Shown piece by piece: positions 51,497-60,651 of a stretch of DNA of 64,000 nt (the first letter of the stretch is position 1; every line of letters starts with the position of its first letter). The stretch is from Aurantiacibacter sp. MUD11 (GTDB taxonomy: Bacteria > Pseudomonadota > Alphaproteobacteria > Sphingomonadales > Sphingomonadaceae). The notes under the pieces are model-generated. The model was not told where the DNA came from. It searched no databases and saw nothing but the letters and a program-made list of their open reading frames with translations. The position numbers and the translations under genes were made by a program. The stretch spans positions 1,240,001 through 1,304,000 of the forward strand of contig NZ_CP114054.1 in the NCBI RefSeq assembly GCF_026967575.1, given 5' to 3'.

Positions 51497-52369
51497 ATGG
51501 CACTGCCCCCGCAACCCTGGCCGACCGGCCAAGTCGAACAACTCGAACCGCTGGTGCGGCGCGTGCTGGCACCCAATGCCTCGCCGTGGACCTACACCGG
51601 CACGCAGACCTATCTGATCGGCACTGACGAGGGGCTGGCGGTAATCGATCCCGGCCCGGCGGAGGCGGACCATCTCGCCGCGCTGGAGGCTGCCATCGGC
51701 AGCGCGAAGGTCGCCGCCATCATGTGCACGCATACCCACCGCGACCACTCGCCCGCCGCCAGCCCGCTGGCCGCCGCGACCGGCGCGCCCGTAGTAGGCT
51801 GCGCGCCGCTGGTGCTGGAAAGCCAGCACCCGCGCATCGACGCGCCGTTCGACAAGGACTACGCGCCCGATCGCGTGCTGGAGGATGGCGAGGCGATGAC
51901 CGGCCCCGGCTGGACGCTGACTGCCGTCGCCACGCCCGGCCACACCTCCAACCACCTGTGCTTCGCGCTGGAGGAAAGCGGCGCGCTGTTCACCGGCGAC
52001 CACGTGATGGGCTGGTCCACCAGCGTGGTCGTGCCGCCCGATGGCGACATGGCGGATTACCTCGCCAGCCTGTCCCGCCTTTACGAGCGCGAGCAGGACC
52101 GCATCTATTACCCGGCCCACGGTCCCGCCGTGCAGAAGCCGCGCCAGCTGGTGCGCGGGATGATCGGCCACCGCCGCGCGCGAGAGCGGCAGGTGCTCAA
52201 GCTGCTGGCCGAGGAAGCCCGCGCCATCGAGGCGCTGGTGCCGGTGATGTACAAGGGCGTGGACGAGCGACTGTGGCCGGCGGCGGCGCAAAGCGTGCTG
52301 GCTCACCTGCTTGACTTGGAACAGCGCGGCATGGTCGCGCGAGACGGCGAGACCTGGCTGGCGCATTGA
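51497..52369 (+). CDS. MBL-fold hydrolase (lactamase B2-like)
   Basis: A 290-residue metallo-beta-lactamase-fold hydrolase. The HxHxDH metal motif is CTHTHRDHSPA, with further ligands in ATPGHTSNHLCF, LFTGDHVMG and YYPAHGP, all in correct order. A C-terminal winged-helix-like region (about 215-285) follows, typical of lactamase-B2-type proteins. Substrate is unknown; related proteins hydrolyse thioesters or small esters. The ATG at 51497 (MALPPQPWP) is chosen; an ATG at 51488 is equally open. Confidence 0.83.
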   Translation: MALPPQPWPTGQVEQLEPLVRRVLAPNASPWTYTGTQTYLIGTDEGLAVIDPGPAEADHLAALEAAIGSAKVAAIMCTHTHRDHSPAASPLAAATGAPVVGCAPLVLESQHPRIDAPFDKDYAPDRVLEDGEAMTGPGWTLTAVATPGHTSNHLCFALEESGALFTGDHVMGWSTSVVVPPDGDMADYLASLSRLYEREQDRIYYPAHGPAVQKPRQLVRGMIGHRRARERQVLKLLAEEARAIEALVPVMYKGVDERLWPAAAQSVLAHLLDLEQRGMVARDGETWLAH

Positions 52370-52385
52370 GCGCGCGGCTGCCCCG

Positions 52386-53600
52386 CTAGCTATCCTCTTC
52401 CAGCACCGCCGCCATCGGCGTGGTGCGCGGCAGCGACTGGAACGCCTGCTGGTCTTCGGTCGGCAACGACTTCCTCGCCATCATGCGCCAGACGCCAAAA
52501 CCGGCACACAGGAGGGCAATCGCCCCGATCGTGCCGAACAGGCCTGCCGGCCCCGACACCGCCATTGCCGCAGAGCCGATCATCGGCCCCGCCACCGCGC
52601 CAATCGAATAGACCAGCACCAGCCCGCTGCTCGCGCTCACCCGTTCTTTCTCGCCGACATGGTCGTTCGAGTGGGCAACGCAAAGCGGATAGAGCGCGAA
52701 GGCGAAGCCGCCGAACAGCGCGCCGGGCAGGAAGATCGCCGCCGGTCCCCGCGCCAGCGCCAGCACCACGGACAGGATGGCAACCACCACCAGACACACG
52801 ACGATCACCTGCCGCCGGTCGAACCGGTCGGACAGCAGCCCCAGCGGATATTGCAGCAGCACGCCCCCGGTGATGACGCAGGAAGTGAACAGCGCCACTT
52901 GCGCCAGCGGCAGGCCAATGCGCTGCACGAAGACCGCGCCCAGCGCGTAGAAGGCGCCCAGCATCAGGCCCGTTGCCAAGGTGCCGACCACGCCCAGCGG
53001 CGACACCGCGTAGAGCCGCTTCAGCGAAAACGGCGCGATCTCGTCGATCGTGGGCTGGTCGATCTGCGTCAGCAGCACCGGCAGCACGGCCAGCGACAGC
53101 AGGATGGCGGAGACCATGAAGGGCAAGGCCGGGGCATTGTCGCCAAGGTTGAGCAGGAACTGGCCGACGGCCTGACCGGCATAGAGCGCGACCATGTAGC
53201 TCGCCAGCACGGCGCTGCGGTTGCTCGGCCTCGCCAGCTGGTTGAGCCAGCTTTCCAAGCAGACGTAGACGCCGCTCATCACGAAACCGTCGACGAGCCG
53301 CAGCACTATCCACGCGGCGGGATGGTCGATCACCGCATAGGTCAGGCTGCTGGCGGAATAGATGGATACGAAAGCGGCAAAGGCCCGGATATGCCCGATG
53401 CGCGAGATCAGTGGCGACACCTTGAGCGCGCCCAGCGTCAGCCCGCCGAAATAGCAGGTGGCGGCAAGGCCGATCAGCAGGTCGCCTGCCCCGCCCTGCT
53501 CCAGGCGGATGGCGATCAGCGTGGACAGGAACCCGCTGCCGGCCATCAGCACGAAGATCGCCAGCAACAGCGTGCGCACGGAATTCAGTGAAGCCAACAT
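52386..53600 (-). CDS. MFS transporter
   Basis: A 404-residue major facilitator with 12 predicted hydrophobic helices and a hydrophilic central loop. The cytoplasmic loop between helices 2 and 3 reads SRIGHIRAFAAFV, a variant of the MFS GxxxDRxGRR motif. Similarity is to YcaD-like permeases of unknown substrate. The ATG at 53600 is preferred to one 33 codons upstream since the first helix starts at residue 10 from it. The stop is 17 bases from the convergent MBL gene end. Confidence 0.8.
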   Translation of the reverse strand: MLASLNSVRTLLLAIFVLMAGSGFLSTLIAIRLEQGGAGDLLIGLAATCYFGGLTLGALKVSPLISRIGHIRAFAAFVSIYSASSLTYAVIDHPAAWIVLRLVDGFVMSGVYVCLESWLNQLARPSNRSAVLASYMVALYAGQAVGQFLLNLGDNAPALPFMVSAILLSLAVLPVLLTQIDQPTIDEIAPFSLKRLYAVSPLGVVGTLATGLMLGAFYALGAVFVQRIGLPLAQVALFTSCVITGGVLLQYPLGLLSDRFDRRQVIVVCLVVVAILSVVLALARGPAAIFLPGALFGGFAFALYPLCVAHSNDHVGEKERVSASSGLVLVYSIGAVAGPMIGSAAMAVSGPAGLFGTIGAIALLCAGFGVWRMMARKSLPTEDQQAFQSLPRTTPMAAVLEEDS

Positions 53601-53753
53601 TGGCGCTGCCGATAGTCTTCTTGCCGGCCCAAAGCCAGAGCAGCCGGAACGATCCACCGTGGTGCAGGCCCGGCCCGCCCGACCATCGCAAACTTGCAAA
53701 TCTCGCTAAGATTATTAGCCCTCTGCATGGGGAAACACTCGGGGGGACACGAG

Positions 53754-54524
53754 ATGGCGACATCGCCGGCGCAGATTTTCGTCTGGGAAAACGCATTCTA
53801 CCGCAAGGTCGCCATCGGCATTGCCTTGCTGATGCTGGTGGGCTTCGGCCTGTTCAACCTTGCCGGGCTGACCGACGTGCGACAGATGCCGACAAGCACG
53901 CACCTGCACGGCGTCATCATGTTCAGCTGGTTGCTGCTGTTCGTGGTGCAGAACTTCCTGGGTGCAGGAAAGAACCTCTCGCTGCATCGCAAGCTGGGCT
54001 GGTTCGGCGCCGCGCTGGCCGTGGTGGCCGTCGTCACCGCGTGGCAGACCGGCATCGTCACCACCTCGCTCGATCGCGCGCCGCCGGTATTCTACCCGCC
54101 CTATTTCCTCGCGCTGAACTTCATCCAGCCGCTGTTCTTCGCCGGTTTCATCGCTGCCGCCATCACCATGCGCAAGCAGACGGACTGGCACCGTCGGCTG
54201 ATGCTTGGCGCCATCATCGTCGTCGCAGAACCCCCCCTTGGACGCCTGTCGATCATGCTGGCCGTGCCGCTGCTGGGCGGGCCGGACAACGCCATTCCGC
54301 TGTTGTCGGCCAACCAGTGGATGATCCCGCTGATTGAAATGACCGCGCAGCTGCTGATCGTCGGCTTCATCGCCTGGCGCGATGCCAAGGCACGCGGCAG
54401 CGTGCACCCGGCAATCAAGTGCATCGCGCTGGCAGTGCCCGCGTTCTACGCGTCGCTATGGCTGCTCGCCGCCGTGCCGCCCTTCGCCGAATATGCCTTC
54501 GCCCTGAAAGGCAGCGCGCTTTAG
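53754..54524 (+). CDS. Uncharacterised seven-helix membrane protein
   Basis: A 256-residue integral membrane protein with about seven hydrophobic helices and short loops. Conserved-looking features include THLHGVIMFSWLLLFVVQNF near residue 45 and LSLHRKLGWFGA near 75 (paired His in adjacent helices, as seen in heme-coordinating or quinone-linked membrane proteins). WHRRLMLGAIIVVAEPPLGRLSIM cut at its WHRRLMLGA part is also notable. No family was recognised with certainty. The ATG at 53754 follows GGGGGGA; a start at 53727 is also open. It is divergent from the MFS gene and 70 bases before nadA. Confidence 0.55.
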   Translation: MATSPAQIFVWENAFYRKVAIGIALLMLVGFGLFNLAGLTDVRQMPTSTHLHGVIMFSWLLLFVVQNFLGAGKNLSLHRKLGWFGAALAVVAVVTAWQTGIVTTSLDRAPPVFYPPYFLALNFIQPLFFAGFIAAAITMRKQTDWHRRLMLGAIIVVAEPPLGRLSIMLAVPLLGGPDNAIPLLSANQWMIPLIEMTAQLLIVGFIAWRDAKARGSVHPAIKCIALAVPAFYASLWLLAAVPPFAEYAFALKGSAL

Positions 54525-54594
54525 GAACCCCCTCGCCTCGCCGTCCATTCCGTCTATAAGCGCCACCAAACGCCACACATGACGGGGCCAAGAC

Positions 54595-55590
54595 ATGACC
54601 GACCAGACCGCCATCCCGGCAGGCATCGACCTGCGTGAAGAGATCGACCGTCTCCGCAAGGAGAAGAACGCGATCATCCTGGCGCACTATTACCAGACGC
54701 CCGACCTGCAGGACATTGCCGACTTCGTGGGCGACAGCCTGGAGCTGAGCAAGAAGGCGGCGGAAACCGATGCCGACGTCATCGCCTTCTGCGGCGTGAA
54801 ATTCATGGCCGAAACGGCGAAGATCCTCTCGCCAGAAAAGATCGTGGTGCTGCCCGACATGGAAGCGGGCTGCTCGCTGGAAGACTCCTGTCCGCCGGAC
54901 AAGTTCGCCGCCTTCCGCGCCAAGCATCCGGACCATATCGCGCTGACCTACATCAACTGTTCGACCGAGGTGAAAGCCCTGTCGGACATCATCGTCACCA
55001 GCTCCTCGGCAGAAACGATCCTGGCGCAGATTCCGGAAGACCAGCCGATCATCTTCGGGCCGGACCGGCACCTGGGCGGCTATCTCAGCCGCAAGTTCAA
55101 CCGCGACATGCTGCTGTGGCCGGGCGTGTGCATCGTGCACGAGGCCTTCAGCGAGAAGGAACTGCTGAAGCTGAAGGCGCAGCATCCCGACGCGCCGATT
55201 GCCGCTCACCCGGAATGCCCGCCGCACATCATCGACCACGCCGACTATGTCGGTTCCACCAGCGGCATCCTGAATTTCGCCAAGACCTTCGACGGCGACA
55301 CGCTGATCGTCGCGACCGAGCCGCACATCATCCACCAGATGGAAAAGGCGCTGCCCGAGAAGAACTTCATCGGCGCGCCGGGCGCGGACGGCAACTGCAG
55401 CTGCAACATCTGCCCCTACATGGCGCTCAACACGATGGAGAAGCTGTACCTCTGCCTGCGCGACCTGGAGCCGCGCATCGAGATCGAGGAAGAGCTGCGC
55501 CTGAAAGCCAAGGCCAGCCTCGACCGCATGCTGGAAATGGCTGCAGGCACCGTCGGCAAGGGTGACCTGGGCACTCCGAGCGGGGATTGA
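54595..55590 (+). CDS. nadA: Quinolinate synthase A
   Basis: Condenses [14 protein letters not shown] and dihydroxyacetone phosphate to quinolinate in NAD biosynthesis. The 331-residue Fe-S enzyme retains the three cluster Cys regions: AFCGVKFMAETAKIL, the mid-sequence MEAGCSLEDSCP with YINCSTEVKA, and the C-terminal NCSCNICPYMALN. HYYQTPDLQDIADFVGDSL in the first domain is also typical. nadB and nadC are not nearby, so the NAD genes are dispersed. The start follows a GGGGCCAAGAC leader. Confidence 0.95.
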   Translation: MTDQTAIPAGIDLREEIDRLRKEKNAIILAHYYQTPDLQDIADFVGDSLELSKKAAETDADVIAFCGVKFMAETAKILSPEKIVVLPDMEAGCSLEDSCPPDKFAAFRAKHPDHIALTYINCSTEVKALSDIIVTSSSAETILAQIPEDQPIIFGPDRHLGGYLSRKFNRDMLLWPGVCIVHEAFSEKELLKLKAQHPDAPIAAHPECPPHIIDHADYVGSTSGILNFAKTFDGDTLIVATEPHIIHQMEKALPEKNFIGAPGADGNCSCNICPYMALNTMEKLYLCLRDLEPRIEIEEELRLKAKASLDRMLEMAAGTVGKGDLGTPSGD

Positions 55591-55641
55591 GTCGGGCGAA
55601 GCGTTCGCCGCCGGTTCATCGGGCGCAGCTAGCGTCACCCG

Positions 55642-56016
55642 ATGGCTGTCCATCGCTTCCTTGGGAAGACCGCAACGCTAGCGGTGCTGCTGGTGTTCTT
55701 CACTAGCCTCGCCGCCGTGCTCCACGTGCGCGCTGCCATCGCGAACGGAGCATTGGACGAGCCTCATATCTGCCTGAACGAGAACCATTATGACTGGCGG
55801 AAAGGTGATTATCCGACCGAACGCACGGTCTGGTTGAGTGCCGATCAGGTGCGCTACCATCACCTCCAGCACTCGCAAGCCAACATGCGAGACTGGCATT
55901 TGCAGGGTGCCTTTGCCGGTCTCGGCATCTGGCTGGGTTATTCCGAGGACAGGCGCCAACGCATGGCGGAGCGTGTCGTTGCAGGCATGCCTGACTGCCC
56001 TCCCCGTCACCGCTGA
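55642..56016 (+). CDS. Uncharacterised small secreted or anchored protein
   Basis: A 124-residue protein with an N-terminal hydrophobic stretch (about 10-33) that could be a signal peptide or anchor, then a short soluble domain with NENHYDWRKGDYPTERTVWL and a second weakly hydrophobic segment near GAFAGLGIWLGYSED. Two Cys occur in the mature part. No known family was recognised. Codon use and GC content look like those of the flanking genes. It stands alone between nadA and the DUF2254 gene. Confidence 0.5.
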   Translation: MAVHRFLGKTATLAVLLVFFTSLAAVLHVRAAIANGALDEPHICLNENHYDWRKGDYPTERTVWLSADQVRYHHLQHSQANMRDWHLQGAFAGLGIWLGYSEDRRQRMAERVVAGMPDCPPRHR

Positions 56017-56052
56017 CGCAACCTAACCCCCTTTTCATGCGTTACCCCCTGC

Positions 56053-57378
56053 ATGAAAGCGGAAATCCTGTGGGCGTGGCGGCGGCTTAACGCCAATTAC
56101 TGGTTCTACCCTGCGCTATTCGCGGCGCTGGCGCTGGTGCTCGCCTTTGCCTGCATCTGGGCCGACCGCAACGGCTGGGCGGAGTTCCTGAACGACGTCG
56201 AATGGCTCGCCCCGGCGCGGCCGCAGGGGGCGTCGAACATGTTGCAGGTGATTGCCGGCAGCATGATCGCGGTCGCCTCCACGGTGTTTTCGATCACCAT
56301 CGTCGCGGTCAGCTATGCCAGCAGCACCTATGGCCCGCGCCTGCTGACCAATTTCATGGAGGACCGCGGCAACCAGCTCTCGCTGGCGACCTTCATCGGC
56401 ACATTCGTCTACGCGCTCACCGTGCTCCGCACCGTGCGCACGGAGGATGAGAGTGCGGCCCTCAATGTCGATGCCGCTACCACCGCCCTGCCCGGCTTCG
56501 TGCCGCAATTGTCGCTACTGGTGGCCTTCGTGCTGATGGCCGTGTCTGTCGGCGTGCTGGTCTATTTCCTCAACCACGTCCCCTCGGCCATCCGCATCAA
56601 CAAGGTGATCGAGGGCATTGGCTCTCGTCTGATGAGCATGATCGCCAAGACCTATCCCGAAAAAGGTGATGACGATGGCCCCTCCGAACGGTCGCGTGGT
56701 CGCCAGTTGCTGGCTGAAAAGGCCGGCTACATCCAGCTGATCGATTTCGAAGATCTCGCCGGTCGCGCGCGCGCGAGCGATTTCGAGGTCACGCTGCTGG
56801 TGCGCACCGGCGACTTCCTGCACGAAGGCCTGCCGATCCTCGAGATCACGCGGGGCAGCTGTTCGGAGGAGGAGATGGACAAGCTGCGCATGTGCTTCAC
56901 GCAGGGCTTTGCCCGCACGCCCGAGCAGGATCCGCAGTTCCTGATCGATGAGCTGGTGGAAATCGGCCTGCGTGCGCTGTCACCGGGCATCAACGACCCG
57001 TTCACCGCGGTAACCTCGCTGCACTGGCTGGGCGCGGCGACCGCCGAACTGGGCTGTCGCCGATTGGTGAAAGACGTTTGCGGGGATGGCGAGGATGACT
57101 GCCCCGTGCTCCCCAAACCCGACGATTTCGCCCATTACGTGCGGCGCGGCTTCGGTGCCATCCGCAGCGCGGTGGCGACCAGCCCCATCGCCGCCAAGAT
57201 CATGCTGGAGACGCTGCGCAATGCCGCCGCGACGATTACCGCACCGCAGCGTCGCCTGCTGCTGCTGGAGGAGGCGAAGTACCTGCTGCAGCAGTCGCGA
57301 CTGGCGCTGAGCGGGCCGGACCTGCGCGAGGTGGAGGAACGCTACGCCGAACTGGAAGGCGACTTCACACCGGGTTGA
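56053..57378 (+). CDS. DUF2254 membrane protein
   Basis: A 441-residue protein whose N-terminal ~190 residues contain four hydrophobic helices with family-typical MLQVIAGSMIAVASTVFSITIVAVSYASSTYGPRLL (quoted here only as STVFSITIVAVS and YGPRLL). The C-terminal ~230 residues form a soluble domain including the conserved RTPEQDPQFLIDELVEIGLRALSPGINDPFTA (key pieces DPQF and ALSPGINDP). DUF2254 is widespread and uncharacterised. Its last 14 bases overlap the convergent DMT-transporter gene. Confidence 0.85.
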   Translation: MKAEILWAWRRLNANYWFYPALFAALALVLAFACIWADRNGWAEFLNDVEWLAPARPQGASNMLQVIAGSMIAVASTVFSITIVAVSYASSTYGPRLLTNFMEDRGNQLSLATFIGTFVYALTVLRTVRTEDESAALNVDAATTALPGFVPQLSLLVAFVLMAVSVGVLVYFLNHVPSAIRINKVIEGIGSRLMSMIAKTYPEKGDDDGPSERSRGRQLLAEKAGYIQLIDFEDLAGRARASDFEVTLLVRTGDFLHEGLPILEITRGSCSEEEMDKLRMCFTQGFARTPEQDPQFLIDELVEIGLRALSPGINDPFTAVTSLHWLGAATAELGCRRLVKDVCGDGEDDCPVLPKPDDFAHYVRRGFGAIRSAVATSPIAAKIMLETLRNAAATITAPQRRLLLLEEAKYLLQQSRLALSGPDLREVEERYAELEGDFTPG

Positions 57379-58273
57379 CGCGCGGACGCGGCACGGCCTT
57401 GGGCGCGGTGATCCGCGCCAGCACCAGCGCGCTCGCCACCAGCACGATGCCGAGCATGTCGAGTGGCACCAGCAATTCGCCAAAGGCCAGCCAGCCGATC
57501 AGCGCGGCGACGGCGGGCTGGGTCAGCAGGCCGATGCCGATCACCAGCGGCGGGAACAGCCGCAGCGCATAGACCAGCAGGCCCTGCCCCACGATCTGGC
57601 TGGAAAAGGCGAGGATCACCACCGGCGTCCAGTCGGTCGGCCACACCGGCTCGCCCAGCGCCAGCGCCACGCCCAGCAGCACCGGCGTGCTGCCCAGCCC
57701 CGCCAAAGCCAGCAGGCTCCAACTGCCCAGCTGCTTGCGCGCGTCCTGCAGGATCAGCAGGTAACCGGCGTAGAGTAGGCCAGCGAGCAGGCAGAACAGG
57801 TCGCCGACCAGGTTCGCGGTCGACAGTTCCAGCGATCGGCCCAGCAGGATCGTGCTGCCCGCCAGCGCAGCCACAATCGCCAGCCATTCCTTGCCCGCAG
57901 GCAGGCGGCGGATCATGACGAAGCCCCAGACCATCAGGATGACGCTGCCCGAATTGCCGAACAGCACCGCATTGGCCAGCCGCGTATCGCCGATGCCGAC
58001 ATGCCAGCTGGCGATGTCGAGGCCGAAGAATACCCCGCCCGCCAGCACCACCAGCAGGCTGCGGCGCGAGATGCCGGAGAATTTCTCTCCGCCGATCCGG
58101 GCGAACAGGAACAGGAACGGCAGCGCCAACGCCAGCCGCCAGAAACCTGCGCTCACCGGGCCGGTATCGGCCAGCCGAACCAGCCACGGGCCGCAGGCCA
58201 GCGCCACGTTGCCGCCGATCAGCGCGGCAAAGTGCCAGGGACTCGCAGCAACTGGCGTGGTTGAATTCGACAT
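57365..58273 (-). CDS. EamA/DMT-family transporter
   Basis: A 302-residue drug/metabolite-type transporter with ten hydrophobic helices arranged as two EamA repeats (about 15-145 and 155-290). Short hydrophilic loops and a basic C-terminus (PRPRVNPV) follow the pattern. Substrate cannot be predicted. It is divergent from the ene-reductase gene across 56 bases and convergent with the DUF2254 gene. Confidence 0.85.
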   Translation of the reverse strand: MSNSTTPVAASPWHFAALIGGNVALACGPWLVRLADTGPVSAGFWRLALALPFLFLFARIGGEKFSGISRRSLLVVLAGGVFFGLDIASWHVGIGDTRLANAVLFGNSGSVILMVWGFVMIRRLPAGKEWLAIVAALAGSTILLGRSLELSTANLVGDLFCLLAGLLYAGYLLILQDARKQLGSWSLLALAGLGSTPVLLGVALALGEPVWPTDWTPVVILAFSSQIVGQGLLVYALRLFPPLVIGIGLLTQPAVAALIGWLAFGELLVPLDMLGIVLVASALVLARITAPKAVPRPRVNPV

Positions 58274-58329
58274 TTTCCACCCCTAGCTCGCTGTTTCGGC
58301 GAGACCAGCAGAAAAGCGAGTTCCCCATC

Positions 58330-59448
58330 ATGCACGACGCCCTCTTCACCCCGGTCACGCTCGGCGCGATCACGGCTGCCAACCGCATTTTCATGGCGCC
58401 GCTCACGCGCGCCCGTGCCACCATGCCGGGGCGCGTACCCAATGCCATGATGCAGACCTACTACCGCCAGCGTGCCGGCGCCGGACTGATCATCAGCGAA
58501 GCGACCGGCATCAGCGTGGAAGGGTCCGGCTGGCCAACCGCGCCGGGCATCTGGAGCGAGGAGCAGGTCGAAGGTTGGAAGCCGGTGACCGAGGCGGTGC
58601 ATGAAGCTGGCGGCAGGATCGTGCTCCAGCTCTGGCACATGGGCCGCACCGTGCACCCCGATTTCCTTGGCGGTCAGCCGCCCGTCTCGGCCAGCGCCAC
58701 CACCGCGCCGGGCCATGCGCACACTCCCACCGGACGGCAGCCTTACGAACAGGCGCGCGCCCTGCCCAAGGACGAGATTCCGCGCGTGGTGGAAGACTAT
58801 GCGAAGGCCACCGCCAATGCGAAGGCCGCAGGTTTCGACGGCGTGCAGCTGCACGGCGCGAATGGCTACCTGGTCGACCAGTTTTTGCGCTCCTCCAGCA
58901 ATCTGCGCGACGATGAATACGGCGGCTCGCCGCAGAACCGCGTGCGCTTCATGCGCGAGGTGCTGGAAGCCATCATCGGCGAATGGAGCGCGGACCGCGT
59001 CGGCATCCGCCTTTCGCCCAATGGCGACACGCAGGGCGTCGACGATCCCGATCCGGCCTCCATCTTCGGTGAAGCGGCGAAGGTGGCGCAGGAACTGGGC
59101 CTGAACCATGTCGAGCTGCGCCAGCCGGGGCCGGACGGCACCTTCGGCGCGACCGAGGTGCCGCAGCAGGACGCGCTATTCCGCGAACACTACAAGGGCG
59201 TGCTGGTACTCAACAGCGACTACACGGCCGAGAAAGCCGCCGCCGACGTGGAGAGTGGCCGCGCCGATGCGATCAGCTTCGGGCGCCCCTTCATCTCCAA
59301 TCCGGACCTTCCCGAACGCATCCGCGTGGGTGCGCCGTGGGCGGAAAACGTGAATGTTCCGGAAAGCTGGTATATGCCCGGCGCGGCAGGCTATGTCGAT
59401 TATCCGACATGGGCGGAAGAGCAGGCTGCCAAGGCCGACGCGGAGTAA
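58330..59448 (+). CDS. Old yellow enzyme-type alkene reductase
   Basis: FMN-dependent ene-reductase that reduces activated C=C bonds with NAD(P)H. The 372-residue protein has the OYE barrel. FMAPLTRARA lies near 20-30, QLWHMGRTVHPD carries a conserved His/Gln region, and DGVQLHGANGYLVDQFLRSSSN lies near 165-190 (core piece HGANGYLVDQF). FGRPFISNPDL near the C-terminus completes the phosphate-binding part. The ATG at 58330 gives the normal N-terminus; codons upstream overlap the promoter region. A CitE-like lyase gene starts 3 bases after the stop. Confidence 0.92.
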   Translation: MHDALFTPVTLGAITAANRIFMAPLTRARATMPGRVPNAMMQTYYRQRAGAGLIISEATGISVEGSGWPTAPGIWSEEQVEGWKPVTEAVHEAGGRIVLQLWHMGRTVHPDFLGGQPPVSASATTAPGHAHTPTGRQPYEQARALPKDEIPRVVEDYAKATANAKAAGFDGVQLHGANGYLVDQFLRSSSNLRDDEYGGSPQNRVRFMREVLEAIIGEWSADRVGIRLSPNGDTQGVDDPDPASIFGEAAKVAQELGLNHVELRQPGPDGTFGATEVPQQDALFREHYKGVLVLNSDYTAEKAAADVESGRADAISFGRPFISNPDLPERIRVGAPWAENVNVPESWYMPGAAGYVDYPTWAEEQAAKADAE

Positions 59449-59451
59449 TTC

Positions 59452-60342
59452 ATGAAGCAACGCAGCTGGTTGTTCGTCCCCGGCGACAGCGAGAAGAAGC
59501 TTACCAAGGCCCCCGCCACCGGGGCCGACGTGGTGATCGTGGACCTTGAGGACGCGGTCGCGCCGGAGGCGAAGGCCACCGCACGCCACTTCGCGCGCGA
59601 ATGGCTGATGACCAACAAGGAGCAGTTGCTCGCCGGCGAGAAGCAACAGCACTGGGTGCGCATCAACCCGCTCGATTCGGGCATCTGGAAGGAAGACCTG
59701 GCAGCCGTGCTGCCGGGTAAGCCCGACGGGATCGTGGTGCCCAAGGCCGCCGGACCGGACCAGCTGCGACTGTTGATGGCCGAACTTTACGAGCTGGAGC
59801 AGCGCAGCGGGGTGCAACCCAATGCGACGCGCCTGCTGCCGCTGGTGAGCGAGACCGCGCATGCCGCGCTGACGCTGACGGCCTATGGCGATCCGGCCAA
59901 TGCCATTCCCCGCCTGCTGGGCCTCACCTGGGGCGCGGAAGACCTGTCCGCCGCGATCGGTGCGGTGCGCAAGCGTGATAGCCGGGGCGTGTGGACCGAC
60001 CTGTTCCGCATGGTGCGGGCGCAGGTGCTGCTCACCGCCCATGCCGCCGGCGTCTCCGCCATCGACACCCTGCATGCTGACTTCCGCGACGAGGAAGGCC
60101 TGCAGCGCGTGGCGCGCGAGAGCTACGAGGACGGCTTCGCCGGAATGCTAGCCATCCACCCGGCACAGGTGCCGATCATCAATGCCGCCTTCACGCCCAG
60201 CCACGAGGAACTGGCCGAGGCGCAGGCCATCGTCGATGCCTTCGCCGCCAATCCCGGCGTCGGCGCATTGCAGATCGACGGCCGGATGATTGACCAGCCG
60301 CACCACGAACAGGCCAAGAAGCTGCTGGCGCGTTCGCGCTAG
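59452..60342 (+). CDS. HpcH/HpaI aldolase or citrate-lyase family (CitE-like) protein
   Basis: A 296-residue CoA-ester lyase-like enzyme. The barrel motifs are SWLFVPGDSEKKL, IVDLEDAVAPEAKATAR (DLEDAV binds Mg), the Glu-containing LPLVSETAHA, and TWGAEDLSAAIGA. The C-terminal GMLAIHPAQVPIIN lid completes the fold. Related proteins cleave malyl-CoA, methylmalyl-CoA or citramalyl-CoA; the substrate here is open. It is co-transcribed with the ene-reductase (3-base gap), which hints at a degradative pathway for an unsaturated acid or its CoA ester; this is inference. Confidence 0.87.
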   Translation: MKQRSWLFVPGDSEKKLTKAPATGADVVIVDLEDAVAPEAKATARHFAREWLMTNKEQLLAGEKQQHWVRINPLDSGIWKEDLAAVLPGKPDGIVVPKAAGPDQLRLLMAELYELEQRSGVQPNATRLLPLVSETAHAALTLTAYGDPANAIPRLLGLTWGAEDLSAAIGAVRKRDSRGVWTDLFRMVRAQVLLTAHAAGVSAIDTLHADFRDEEGLQRVARESYEDGFAGMLAIHPAQVPIINAAFTPSHEELAEAQAIVDAFAANPGVGALQIDGRMIDQPHHEQAKKLLARSR

Positions 60343-60345
60343 GGT

Positions 60346-60651
60346 CTATTCGGCAGGTTCTGCCGGAGCTTCCACCGCGGCAGGTTCGGCGCTCGTTGCG
60401 GCAGGATCTTCCGCGGCCGCTTCGCCTTCCTCGGCGGCTGGCGAAGCCGGTGCCGGACTCGCTACCACCAACGGCGCCTGCGAACGGACCCTGTCGACCG
60501 GCAACATGGCATCGCTGATACTGCCTTCCAGCACTTCGCCCGATGCTTCGCGGCCATCATCCTCCGTGTCGACCTCGGCTTCGTCGCCGCAGGCCGCCAG
60601 CAACAGGACCGGGGCAAACAGGAGCATCTTGGAATAGGGGCGCATGGTCAT
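60346..60651 (-). CDS. Small acidic lipoprotein
   Basis: A 101-residue predicted lipoprotein with lipobox LLAAC (Cys near 21) after a short signal peptide. The mature part is almost entirely Glu, Asp, Ala, Pro and Val and looks disordered ([20 protein letters not shown]). The start at 60649-60651 overlaps the lipB stop by 4 bases (ATGA), so it is translated with lipB. No family was recognised. Confidence 0.6.
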   Translation of the reverse strand: MTMRPYSKMLLFAPVLLLAACGDEAEVDTEDDGREASGEVLEGSISDAMLPVDRVRSQAPLVVASPAPASPAAEEGEAAAEDPAATSAEPAAVEAPAEPAE

